From positions 1 through 16,574 of the forward strand of contig JAPEVF010000965.1 of assembly GCA_029747585.1 (NCBI GenBank): DNA of 16,574 nt. Direction: 5' to 3'. The notes under the pieces were generated by a model. It made no database searches. It was not told the origin of the DNA and worked only from the letters and a program-made list of their open reading frames with translations. The DNA comes from Pleurotus djamor (lineage: Eukaryota; Basidiomycota; Agaricomycetes; Agaricales; Pleurotaceae). This document shows, piece by piece, positions 7,411 through 16,574 of the stretch. Position numbers and translations under genes: made by a program. Within the stretch, counting starts at the first letter, position 1, and every line of letters begins with the position of its first letter.

Positions 7411-10400
7411 TCATATGCCAATGTGTATATACCTTGCAATGATTTTTGCCTTCACCGCTTTGCCTCGTAACGCAATGTAAGCGCGGTGTAGAGCAGTTGC
7501 AGCGCGGTGCGGGTTGAGGTCAAGCTTGCGTAGCTCAGCATAGAAGTGCGCTGCCATCAAGGAAGCTTCATCATCCGTCATAGTGGATTGTTGAGCTACC
7601 ACAGATGGCACCCCGACGTTGTAAAGATCGTAGCCGACACGGCAAGGGATTGGGTCCGTTCCCCAAGCGTCATCTGGGTGGGATTAGAATATTGGACTCC
7701 ACAAATAAAAGGATCGTCGTACTTGGAGGATAGGTAGATAAGTACACAAAGCTTGGGAGATCCTTGTCGTCGCGAAAGTGATGTAGCTCCAGAATCGCGT
7801 CTTGAGTGAGGACGAATCGACAGGACGCGGGATCCTCATGACGGTGTTCCGCTGGTGCAGATATATGAACGCCCGTGCTACGGTGGAGTTGGTCTATAAC
7901 GGAGGATACTGTTGGACTACCATCTCGAATCGCCACGAGATTTGGGACGAGATTTTCTAGTTCCCTGAACACCTGTGGTTGGGGTTCACGACCAAAGGGA
8001 GGGTCACAAAAATCAAGAAACGTGAAAACTTGCTTGTGCCCGGATGTTGGGGGGCAGGGCAACGGCGACAGTGTTGGAAGGTACGATGATATCATATAGT
8101 CGGTAGCAAACTTCGGCATGGAAGTGAAGGTACGAGCTGCGTGGAGGGGGAGGTCAGCAAAGAGACCAGTAAGGCACCACCAAACACGGGGAGGCTCATC
8201 GCGTGGCTAGGGAGTAGTGAATACTTGACAAGAGCAAGGTTTCAAACAACAGCGTACCTCGAGACTCAAAGCTTGGATGACGGGGTGCACGATTAGATCC
8301 CAAATCTTCTCAAACAAATATTCATCATCATGTTCCGAAAGTTGCCGGGCTCGGAGAGCAAGGTCTCTCAGCGTGGAAACTTCTATGGGCACTTGAAAGG
8401 AATCCAAACGATGGTTGTTACTCTGGAGGACTAGTCCATCACACCTTCGGGAGCTCGCATTGAGCACGACTAAGCTTCCGCCTGCAGGAATATTGACTGA
8501 AGCGAGCACGTCCGATGCGCATTCGCTTGCGCCGAGGAGTTGATCGAGAAGTTGTTGATGTCTTTGAACCAGGATGGTCCTATCCTCAGGATTGTCGGCT
8601 TGAGGTAGATCATCCGAAGGAAGGTATATCCATTGTTCTCGCTCTCCTAGTTCAAGTTGGGCCGCGAGCTCTAATACGTTGGGCGATTCTGTGACTGTGG
8701 GCAGAAAAGGGGTCCGAATGTTCATACGGCCAAACCACCACAGAAAGCATGCTCGGCGTGCGCAAACAAGCGCTGTCTCAGGCTGACCACAGGCAATTGC
8801 CTCTGATGTGGCCTCCCGGGCACACCTGTGGGCAGCTTCGATCTGTTTGAAAGCCACGTCCACGGGATATGCACACCAGGATGTGCGTTGCGCAGCCTCC
8901 ACCGCCCGAAGATATGAAGGGAGTGATGTTCCGGAAGGCGATGCGCTCTGGTACCTTGCAAGATCGTAGGCTGACTGAAAGACGAGGAGAGGTGAAGCTA
9001 ATGGATTGAGACTAGCTGCTGACGCTGCGGTGATGGCGTCCAATATATCGTTTTCTTGATGTGTCTGCTGAAAACGAAGTTCGAGACACTCTCCTAGATG
9101 GAGAAGGTATGTGGAGCGCAGGATAGAATGATCATGAGGAACAAGATCCAATGCAAATCTACTGTGCTCGATTGCTTGGGCGATATCGATGAGAGGAGGA
9201 CGTCTTGGAGAGCGTGAAAGCTTTAAACACGCCCGAGAATAACTGATGTGAATAGTGGGTTTCTTCGGGTCGTTAGTGTTCATCGATTCCAATGCCTCCA
9301 AAAACATTGGTAAAGATTTTTCTAGGCCACGTCTGCCGAGATGGCAATGGCAACGGGCTACCTCCGCTATCAAAAGCGGCCGATCCGAGTTATGGGGCGG
9401 GGTGGCTTGCAAGGCGAGACTACCGTATTCGAGAGCTTGATCTAACACGTCCCTGTATGCCCGCTCGTGAAATTCAAAGAGTCTGCGCTTTACCATACCT
9501 AAGTGGTATAAATATGAATAAGGAATGACCTGGTCATCGGTGAAGTAGGCTGTAGCGAAGTGGTGGAGATGCTCAGAGAGTCTCAACGGATCGACATAAC
9601 GGAGGGTGATGTGCTGGGTCGAGATAAGAACACCAAGACGGTCCATTTCATGGTAGAGGAACATTGACAATTCTGGGGCGAGAGGCTAAGGGATTTAAAT
9701 AAGAAGTTGCGAGGTCGGAGGCGAACTGCGGGACTTACAACTCCGAGAAGATAGCCTAGGCATTCTAGCAGATGATCCAATAGACGGCATTCGATTAAAC
9801 CATCAAACCATGACCAGATACTTGACTTGATGAAATCAAATGCAGGCCCCATCAAGCCCTCGTCGGAATGATCAGAGTGCCTAAAGTGCTCCGTCCAGAA
9901 GAGAAGAGCATAATGAATCGCAGACTCTAGCGCAATGTGGCCAGAAAGATCGGAACAAAAGGGTGACTGCGAAGCAATTGTGCGCATGCAAGCAAGGGCC
10001 AGTTTTCCATGATGTTGCTCGGGATTGACGTAAAATTCTCCAGATCGACTTTGCGTAGTCAGAAAATCATAAAATGATTTATGGAACATCCGGATAGGCG
10101 CGTCTCGGTCCGAAGAGACAATCAATATTGAGTGTAAACGTCGTAAAGCGATGGAGACATCGCCAGGGTGTAGACCGAGAAGGATTTCGAGAGCGAGGGG
10201 AGAGAAGGGGCGACCACCCAAAATGACTGCGGGAAGGATGGATTGAATGATTGACCTGGGGGCTCGTAGTAGTACGTCCTTATAGAGCGTATCAAGGGCT
10301 TCATAGATACCCGAACTCTCTGACAAATTTTGTTTCAGAACGATGTTGAGGCGCTCCGTTGGGTTGAAATCCTCATCCCCAACAAACTTGATGATAGTGG

Positions 10401-12005
10401 AGGCATAGATGAATAAACCCTTCGACCGATCGGAAAGGACTTGAATGGCGTGCGGCTCGGGCCACAGGGTGGGCCCAGCGAAACACTCCGGAAAGGCGGC
10501 GCAGATGAGGGCAAATTCATGCTTGAAGTACATAGCTATATCGTCCCGGGCGTCATCGACATCCAAGTCGTGCAGTTCGATGGAGTGCATGTGATCTCCA
10601 AGAGCATTAACAAGATGTCTTTCTGGTCGGCTCGTGACCAGAAACTTGAGTAGAGGCTGGCCCAAGCGGGTGGAGATCGGGATGGTAAGCAAAAGCGATA
10701 AAACCTCTGTGGCATGTTTCGTATCCGAGCATTCGTCAAGCCCATCGATGATGACGAGCATAGGAGAAAATAAGGCTGAAGATTTCGCCTCGAGTTCCTG
10801 CAACGGCTCGATAATAAGCTTGGAGAACTGTCGACGCAGCTGTGTATTGCCGAGGCCGGCATCAGCTCGAAGCTTTGTGGCAACATATCGAGCGAGGCGG
10901 ATATCGAAAGAGCAGAGTTGCACAGTTAGAGTGGTAGCGAAGTTCTCTGCGGAATGGCGAAGAAGAATATCACGAGAGAAGAAAAAGTGACCAGCAAGGC
11001 GACCTTCGTCGCGATACTGTTCAGCGATACTTTGCGCAATGCAAGATTTCCCCGTGCCAGGGCGACCCCTGAGCCAAAACACAGGCTTGGAGTTTTTGGT
11101 GAAAAGCCATTGAGAGATGTGATTGCGCACGCCAACCCTTGTATTGGGCAAGCAAGCCACGGGATTTCGGGACCTCGAGTCAAAGTAAGCACCAGACTCA
11201 ACCTGAAGCTGAGAGATGAGGGAATGGTTGTCTGTATTCAGACCTGTTAGAAAAGGTCGAAAAGGATTGATGGATACCTACAATGCTCTTCCGACTAAAA
11301 ACCAATGTAAGAAACGTATTTTTGGAAATTTGTGAAGGACGTACTAGGCAGGCCGAATAGAGTGTTACCGAGCACTATCAAGTCATAATCAATGAGACCG
11401 AAGGAAACGAGCCATTGATACACGCCGTACGTTAAACTGGGTCAAGGCTCGATCCAGGCGTTGGAGTTGGCGAAGAAAGAGCTCCGCGTCATCGGTACTC
11501 TCTAGAATTCTCCTCGCCTGACAATGATTCTCTACTTCCTGGATGACTCCGGTGGGTTCCTTTAACGAGCTACGACGGTGAATGACCAAGAAAATGCACT
11601 CAAAAAAGTCACAACGCACATAAGCAAAACATCAACAGCTTCTCGGATCGCAGGTGGCAGCTTTTGCACTTTACAGGGTGCGAAGAGAGTTTTATAGTTT
11701 TTGAGGGATTCCCCTAGTTGTCTGAAATCTTCGAGGTTTTGATTCGCTAACTGGATGCAAAGTGAGCAAGCAGGCGGTGGGAGTGGATCGAATTGCGAAT
11801 GGCTCGCCTCTACGCGTTTTGCGATGAACAGCATTCCTTTTATCGCGCCCTGCAGTCCGGGAGCAGGAACACCCTCCAGGACCTCTGCTAGGCCCTCCAG
11901 AGCCCCCATCAAAACGTTCCGAACATTAGATATCTGTTCGCGAAGTTTGCGGTGTCTCTGTCCTGGTAGCAATGAAAGGCATTTCCTTTTGAGCTTGGCT
12001 AGCAT
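7411..12005 (-). CDS. NLR-type STAND protein: helical domain, NACHT, TPR-like region, degenerate CHAT
   Basis: 1403 residues in six exons: 12005-11620, 11569-11424, 11243-9739, 9685-8258, 8206-7723, 7673-7411. Residues 1-177 are helical (ALEGLAEVLEGVPAPGLQ, then FRQLGESLKNYKTLF), like the N-terminal region of fungal STAND proteins. NACHT follows: P-loop GRPGTGKS (237-244), Walker B LVIIDGLDEC (340-349), sensor LVTSRPE, then a winged-helix-like part with FHKSFYDFL. Exon 4 has degenerate TPR-like helix pairs (LLHLGECLELRFQQTHQEND). Residues about 1150-1403 resemble CHAT, a caspase-like protease fold: RVWWCLTGLFADLPLHAAR, VVAQQSTMTDDEASLMA, IARYIHIGI. At the expected His-Gly site it reads VHISAPAEH, and at the expected Cys site VYLSTYPPN, so both catalytic residues appear lost. 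Such proteins are thought to oligomerise on ligand sensing. The 180-nt intron after exon 2 is the least certain junction. The start is the first in-frame ATG after a stop; an earlier exon ending at a TTAG site 3 nt before it is possible. Confidence 0.85.
11244..11423 (-). other. Unusually long intron (or intron pair with a mini-exon) in the NLR gene
   Basis: The flanks are coding (DRALTQFN before, LNTDNHSLISQLQ after), and a single GTGTAT..ACAG intron of 180 nt restores the frame (phase 1). All other introns here are 48-68 nt. An alternative keeps phase with a GTACGG donor at 11430, a mini-exon near the middle encoding SEEH, and a second intron of only 38 nt, which seems too short. cDNA would decide. 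Confidence 0.5.
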
Positions 12006-12361
12006 CCACTAAGCGGAGGCGAGCGCCGGGGGGTGCACGGAAAGTTTGGGAACAAGTCATTGAAGTTTGAATGGTCGATATATAGGACGGTGGCAGGAAC
12101 TTGGTACCGCTTTTGGGCTTTCAGGGGAGTTGTTTGCATCGACATCGAACACGAGGCAATCATCAACTAGATCGATCTCAGGAATACAAGGTCGACAAGG
12201 TCGAAGGGGTTTCAATCGACCGAGGCCGTTGTACGAGACAAGATATTATGGAGTAAGTATCCACATGCATACTCGCCCAATATATCTGAACAGAATAGGT
12301 ACTAAAATTTGACTAAAATGTAACAGTTTCCGAGAGACAGGGTGTACGAGATTGGCCGTGC
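12006..12361. other. Upstream region of the NLR gene / 3' flank of kinase B
   Basis: Holds the presumed NLR promoter and the 3' end of kinase B. Apart from the TATA-like element at 12079-12084 I see no feature. A plus-strand open stretch (12067-12312) has no recognisable domain and no introns fit it. Confidence 0.5.
12079..12084 (-). promoter_or_regulatory. TATA-like element upstream of the NLR gene
   Basis: TATATA on the minus strand (context CCTATATATCGACC) lies 74-79 nt before the proposed NLR start codon, close to the spacing of the element before kinase A. It supports the chosen start but is a weak motif on its own. Confidence 0.35.
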
Positions 12362-13825
12362 TCAGCTCGATCGATTCGTGAACTTGAGGAAGCGCAATAC
12401 AGACAAGAAAAACCTATATAACCGATTGATTGGCCAGGTCAAAATCCTTCTCAACAGTTCAAAAATTGGCGAATCCATTATCCTTCGCTGTGCATAGGGG
12501 TGAGATAACTTCGGTACTCTGAATTTATACAACTCACCGACAGACTCGGTGGGTCATTGTGACCGGGAGATGGGAGCGTGGCAAGGACCTCGCATACTTC
12601 AGACATAGCGGGACGTTTTGCAGGCTCAGTGTCCCAACAGCGGGTAACGAGCTCGCGGAGAACAGCGTTGTTATCGAGATACAAGGGAATCTGAGGGCGA
12701 GCTCCTTTCAGTACGCCGATAATCACCGATGCGTCCAGACCGGGGGGCTCACGAACGCCTGGTCGTGGAGGTGGTGTGAATGGGGGTCGTCCAGAGAATA
12801 CCTGCATGGTTGGTGACACAGTTAGAAAGGTATGGATGGACAAAAGAAGACTCACCTCCACAAGGAGCATTCCATATGCATACACATCAACAGCGGGGGT
12901 GTACAAAAAAGGTGGGAGTCGTGGCGTGGGGGTTGCTTTGACTATCATCAAATTGTCTAACAGCTCGGGGCTGGTCCACCTGCAAAGCCCTGCGGGCCGA
13001 ATAGAGTCTAAGTAGTTGGTCTCCTGGGAGGCGAACGCTAGCACCATCCCCACGTCGCTGACACGAGCATGGCAATCATTGTCAATCAGAATATTGTTCT
13101 AAAGCAGTTGACCGTTGAGTAGTGGAAAACTTGTTGATGATAGAGAAACGCACACCGCGGATATTGGTATGAACGACATTTATTTGGTGCAGATATTTCA
13201 GTCCGTCAGCTACCTCTGCCATCTAAGGGACACGGTAATTAGCCACAGTGGGAGGACAGTAGTGCGCATACCAGCATCGTCGCCTCAGCATTTCGCCTAT
13301 CACTTTTCAGGGAGGTATCATCCGTTCCATGCTTGTTTGCTAAGTAATTCATGATACTCCCGTTATCGTAATAGTCATACACCATAGCGGGGATGTTGTT
13401 TTCGCCTTGTTCGTCGCTCAGGCCCAGGAAACGAGCAATGTGGGGGTGGCAGATCAGAGACCATGAAGGTGATAGTTCTTTGAGTGCCTATGAAAGGAAA
13501 AGAGCTCAGTGAAGGAATTCTGGGGTCTCGAGTGGTATATCCTGACATTGGACAATATTTCGTCTCTTTCAGGATATTCGCAGATTTTGAAGACCTTAAT
13601 TGCCACCTGTATTCAGAAAGCTTGAGATCGCTATTTAAGCTGCTCTGAGTGAACATACCTTTGCCGGGAGCACCGTATCCGATGCCATAGTGCCTTCATA
13701 GACATAGCTATGTGCGCCTAGTCTGTAACGAGTGCCGACGCGTTCGATTCTACCAAGAGCCTGTGAGCTAACGCTGAGCTTATATTTACTCAGAAGAGAA
13801 TTGAACCTACAAGTGGGGTATCCAT
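12362..13825 (-). CDS. TKL-like protein kinase, type I (kinase B), catalytic Asp replaced
   Basis: 364 residues in eight exons: 13825-13811, 13760-13659, 13606-13547, 13487-13272, 13222-13154, 13098-12856, 12801-12538, 12487-12362. The exon plan equals that of kinase A (15-nt first exon, 60-nt VAIK exon and 264-nt exon 7 are identical in length), which validates both models. Motifs: RLGAHSYVYEG loop, VAIK with Lys43, catalytic loop HTNIRGNNIL, DVG at 169-171, RWTSPELL (SPE for APE), CWDTEPAKRPAMSE. At position 151, where A has the catalytic Asp (HTD), B has Asn (HTN), while Lys43, Asn156 and Asp169 remain. B may therefore bind ATP but transfer phosphate poorly. The last exon encodes the shared tail WPINRLYRFFLSVLRFLKF. 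It lies 356 bp upstream of the NLR on the same strand. The stop is at 12362-12364. Confidence 0.85.
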
Positions 13826-14230
13826 AGGCGAATAATCAATGATCGAGGGAGATGGGTGTTGGATGGGTGGAGGTCAAGGCCAAACCATGGACTTAAGCGC
13901 CTTGCCTAAGGCGGAAGCAGACGACAACACTAGTCTCGGCTCCAGGCACGCACCCCTCGGAGTTTGAAAGACTGGGGGTTGACTCCAACTCGACACGCCC
14001 TACCACCCACCGCACTCGGACTCGACCACTCCTACATAACATCTGGGAACGAGATGAATAAAACACGTGCAAGCGTCTCATGGTTCCGAGTTAATATCTC
14101 ATTGTCAACGATGAAAATTAGGCCCAGTTCAGGATCCCCGAGCAGCTGGCTGTAGCTGGTTGCTACCAGCCAAAATGTACTTAGTCGTAGAATTCATTTC
14201 GGGCGGTGTTTGGTGCTCTGCCTACTGAGG
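13826..14230. other. Intergenic region between kinases B and D
   Basis: A 405-bp gap holding the kinase B upstream region and the kinase D 3' flank. A short inverted repeat, GCTGG-TTGCTA-CCAGC, lies at about 14154-14170; its role is unknown. No coding sequence is recognised. The corresponding gap between A and C is only 196 bp. Confidence 0.5.
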
Positions 14231-15559
14231 CTACTCTACTCTAATACGCGTGTCTGGTGTCTGGTTGGTAGCCTTGCCTTGAATGGCTTCAAGCTGGCTT
14301 AGTACTACGGTAATAGTTGGCCTTTCATCAGGGCAGGTTGAACAGCAAGCTTCACAGAGACTCCATAGCTCATCGCTCATCTCCGGGCAGAGATGGTTTG
14401 ATTTCTTCGGATGGTTGCTTTCAGCGTGTAAAGCCGAGACTTGTGGGACCGAACCGAATCTGTTTCCGCAGTCGAAGGGGTGGCGTCCGGAAATGATCTA
14501 TTTGTTAAAATGACTTGGGTTAGAAAGATGGCAACATAGTTTTCGAGGATTTGAATTAGACTGACGGTCAGCATGGTCACGCCGAGCGAGTATATGTCCG
14601 AGGGCTTCGTAGCAGTAGGTTCACATCCAAAGCCCGAACTTTTCGCATCCAACATATCGCGCATTCGTAAAAGTTCGGGAGCCGCGAATTGTTGGGTTGA
14701 AGCGAATCTAGTAGTGAAGCCTCTTTGTCCAAAGACCTTCGAATGTCCGAAATCGGCGAGGACGGCCCTAGGTTCGCGATCATTATCCAGAGCCACAAGG
14801 ATGTTTGCCTATGAGAACTGAGACTCAATAACCATTAACTTAAGAACGACATGACACTGACCGGCTTAATATCCCCATGGATGACATTTTGAGAGTGTAG
14901 GTAGTTCAGTCCCCGAGCTACGTCTACCATCTCAATGTGTGAGGTCAGAAAAAAGATTATACTCGATCATGAAGATGTACCAAAGGCACTCGTCTGTCGC
15001 TCGCTGGACGCCCTCGATAGTATCTTTCGATGTGGTTTCCCTTACAAAGGGCGGTTACGAGCGCAGGGGTGAGCTCTGAAACGTGATCTTCCCAGCCTTC
15101 GACATGTGTGCATATTCCATACAATCGCAGGACGTTCGGGTGATCGAAGCTACTGAGTAGTTTGTGCTCTCGTGCAATACTCTGCAGGGACACATTAGTT
15201 GTAGCAAGAACAATCAGTGGTGTGACAAACCCGGGATAACTGTTCGAGGTTCGCATCGGTCGTCATTTCCTGGGTACGGGGTATTTTGATTGCCACCTGA
15301 GGGTTGAAAAGGTTGGAAGGCTGGAAAGCAATTGGAGTCGCAGAAATTGCATACCTTAGAGATGATGCCATCGTCGCGCCGCAGCTCAGCCAAGACAATG
15401 TATCCGAAGCCACCTTGACCGAGGGGTGAGGCCTTGACTAACGTTATTCTATCGTTGAGAACCTGTCAAATATGACAGTAAGCACCAATATGCTTATCCG
15501 CAAACAAAAGGTAGTAACCCTAGGCAATGTACCGTCAGGTAGCAAGAAATGTTCGCGTG

Positions 15560-15590
<31 letters not shown>

Positions 15591-15848
15591 GGAGGAGGAG
15601 GCGGAGGAGGCGTCCGTGTCATTAAGATCAGTCTCCGATCGATATAGATACGAGGACTGGTCCAAAGGAGATTGACACATAGAGTAACCGTCCAAAAGCA
15701 TAAGGTCTGCTTTATCGGTGTCATCTTTGAGAACGTTCAAAACATTGACGACTACAGGCAGGCTACCGGCCGCACTGGCTTTGACGTAATCCACGAGGTC
15801 CTCCGCGCAAAGCGCGACAAAGCCCCAGAATGTTACGTGAGGAAGCAT
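14231..15848 (-). CDS. TKL-like protein kinase, type II (kinase D) with poly-Ser segment
   Basis: 427 residues in seven exons: 15848-15519, 15462-15355, 15296-15231, 15181-14981, 14930-14862, 14808-14566, 14497-14231. Residues 1-110 are a non-kinase leader (EDLVDYVKASAAGSLP, then an acidic part and poly-Ser at 81-96). The kinase follows: GQGGFGYI (125-132), VAIK with Lys150, HGDIKPANI (253-261: HRD is HGD, Asp255 and Asn260 kept), DFG at 277-279, FAAPELL. All catalytic residues are present. Exon lengths and junctions match kinase C in the loop exon (108 nt) and catalytic-loop exon (69 nt); the PTATKxSDxYS motif is also shared. The leader does not match that of C, so the 5' end diverged or one start is wrong. 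A longer N-terminus from an upstream exon cannot be excluded. Intron 14565-14498, at 68 nt, is the longest among the kinases. Confidence 0.83.
15562..15612 (+). repeat. Trinucleotide microsatellite (GAT)n-(GGA)n inside kinase D exon 1
   Basis: About nine GAT units (15562-15590) pass into an imperfect GGA/GCG run (to 15612). On the coding (minus) strand both read as serine codons (TCA, TCC) with one alanine, giving the poly-Ser segment at residues 81-96 of kinase D. Length change by whole units would keep the frame, so this tract is expected to vary between strains. Confidence 0.9.
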
Positions 15849-16574
15849 AGTTGCGGCAGGGTGTTATATGGGTGTGGTCGTGGAGGGGGTAGATGTGGGG
15901 CGCGCGGTTTATGGAGACCGAAGGCATTATGACTTGCTTATAACCATCACAAGAATTGGTTGAGTTGTTGTGGAAAAAGCCTCCTTCGATCAGTTGCCAA
16001 GGCAAATATCTAGGCACTAATCCTGCCTACGCAGTTCATAGCGGGGAAGTCCTTTGAACGCAGGTACCTGACAACGACAAAGCACGAATACAAGGCTGGT
16101 CGACGGCGTCGAACTGTCAAAGCGACACAACAAGGGTATTTGAAACTCCGGTCTGCATCTCCGTCATCGCGCGGAGTACAGTCATGATCAACGTCAAGTA
16201 CTTACACCATCTTGAATGAACGCTGAAGACGTCAAGCTCAAGGCGTATGCATCTGGCTTCAGTGACCAGGTTAACTTAAGCAATCGGTCCAGGTGCTTCA
16301 GAGTTGAAGACACAATTGTATAGCCCTGCAATCCAATGAGGTGGGCAATCGCGAGTCCGCGAGTCCGAGTTGCGAAGTGGAGTATGAGAATGCATCGATG
16401 GACACGTCAAAGAGGGCTGAAGCACAGTTCATTGGAGGCCCACGGAACTATCAGTTGCACAAGGAACCATACGGACGCGTGAATATGATTTCGTGGAATA
16501 ATTAAAAGCGATGATTATTAGACGAATTGTGCCGTAAGCTGAGAGCACTATGGAGGAAGAGAGAATACTTCTAG
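15849..16574. other. Right-end region, no gene recognised
   Basis: Upstream of kinase D. An ATATAA sequence lies about 20 nt before the D start codon, too close for a clear TATA assignment. Block copy 4 is at 16110-16160. The remainder shows no kinase motif, splice-supported exon or RNA gene. By analogy with the left half, a plus-strand gene may start beyond the right edge. Confidence 0.5.
16110..16160 (+). repeat. Dispersed block, copy 4 (weak)
   Basis: CTGTCAAAGC is followed after a spacer of similar length by TTTGAAACTCCGGTC, compared with GGTCAAAGC and TTTCAGACTCCGATC in copy 3. One frame reads CQSxxxxxFETPV, comparable with the GQSxxxFQTPI of copy 3. No GGGTCC doublet follows. Its position relative to kinase D mirrors that of copy 2 relative to kinase C, which is the main support. 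Confidence 0.4.

Larger units (their letters stand above)
12362..16160. repeat. Segmental duplication, right unit (kinase B, kinase D, block 4)
   Basis: Partner of 851-4560. In this unit the type-I kinase has lost the catalytic Asp and the type-II kinase has gained a poly-Ser leader. The B-D gap is 405 bp against 196 bp for A-C. The NLR and pseudokinase E lie between the two units. Confidence 0.6.

Noticed and set aside
10441..11250. Long plus-strand frames opposite the NLR
   Set aside because: Antisense shadows of the NACHT exon, whose P-loop, Walker B and sensor motifs fix the coding strand.
12067..12312. 81-codon plus-strand open frame between the NLR and kinase B
   Set aside because: Arg/Ser-rich translation without domain similarity, overlapping the NLR promoter; most likely chance.
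14154..14170. GCTGG/CCAGC inverted repeat as a terminator or RNA hairpin
   Set aside because: A 5-bp stem is too short to call a functional element in a eukaryotic intergenic region.
1..16574. tRNA, rRNA, CRISPR arrays, complete transposons
   Set aside because: No cloverleaf with B-box, rRNA core, spaced direct-repeat array, transposase or terminal inverted repeat was seen on either strand by eye.

Overview
The window looks like nuclear DNA of a filamentous basidiomycete, probably an agaricomycete. Every gene is cut by many short introns (about 48-68 nt, usually GT..AG with a CTNAC/CTGAC-like branch site). The gene content is tyrosine-kinase-like (TKL) protein kinases and a STAND/NLR protein, both strongly expanded in agaricomycetes. 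I cannot place the species; a Rhizoctonia/Ceratobasidium-like fungus would fit, but that is inference. All gene models were spliced by eye from splice consensus, reading phase and comparison between the paralogs inside the window.

Layout, left to right: (1) 1-271, minus: the first two exons of a degenerate kinase that runs off the left edge. (2) 851-2298, minus: type-I TKL kinase 'A'. (3) 2495-4059, minus: type-II TKL kinase 'C'. (4) 4060-6197: a 2.1-kb gene-poor stretch with two copies of a dispersed sequence block and a broken C2H2-zinc-finger-like remnant. (5) 6198-7332, plus: a complete pseudokinase 'E', paralogous to the gene at the left edge, with its catalytic motifs replaced. (6) 7411-12005, minus: a 1403-residue NLR-type protein (N-terminal helical domain, NACHT, TPR-like region, CHAT) whose CHAT catalytic residues appear to be replaced. 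It is tail-to-tail with pseudokinase E, with 78 bp between the stops. (7) 12362-13825, minus: kinase 'B', paralog of A. (8) 14231-15848, minus: kinase 'D', paralog of C. (9) 15849-16574: no gene seen, but a weaker copy of the dispersed block.

The A-C pair and the B-D pair have the same order and orientation and are offset by about 11.5-11.8 kb. Each is followed by a plus-strand copy of the dispersed block at the same offset. I read this as a duplicated segment of about 3.7 kb (851-4560 and 12362-16160), with the NLR and pseudokinase E lying between the copies.

Functionally this resembles a fungal innate-immunity or self/non-self recognition cluster: a sensor-type NTPase with a protease-fold domain, several soluble TKL kinases, and pseudokinases. 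Three genes have kept their fold but appear to have lost catalysis (pseudokinase E, kinase B by loss of the catalytic Asp, and the NLR CHAT domain). That mix of active and inactive paralogs is typical of decoy or scaffold evolution, but joint function of these genes is inference from position only.
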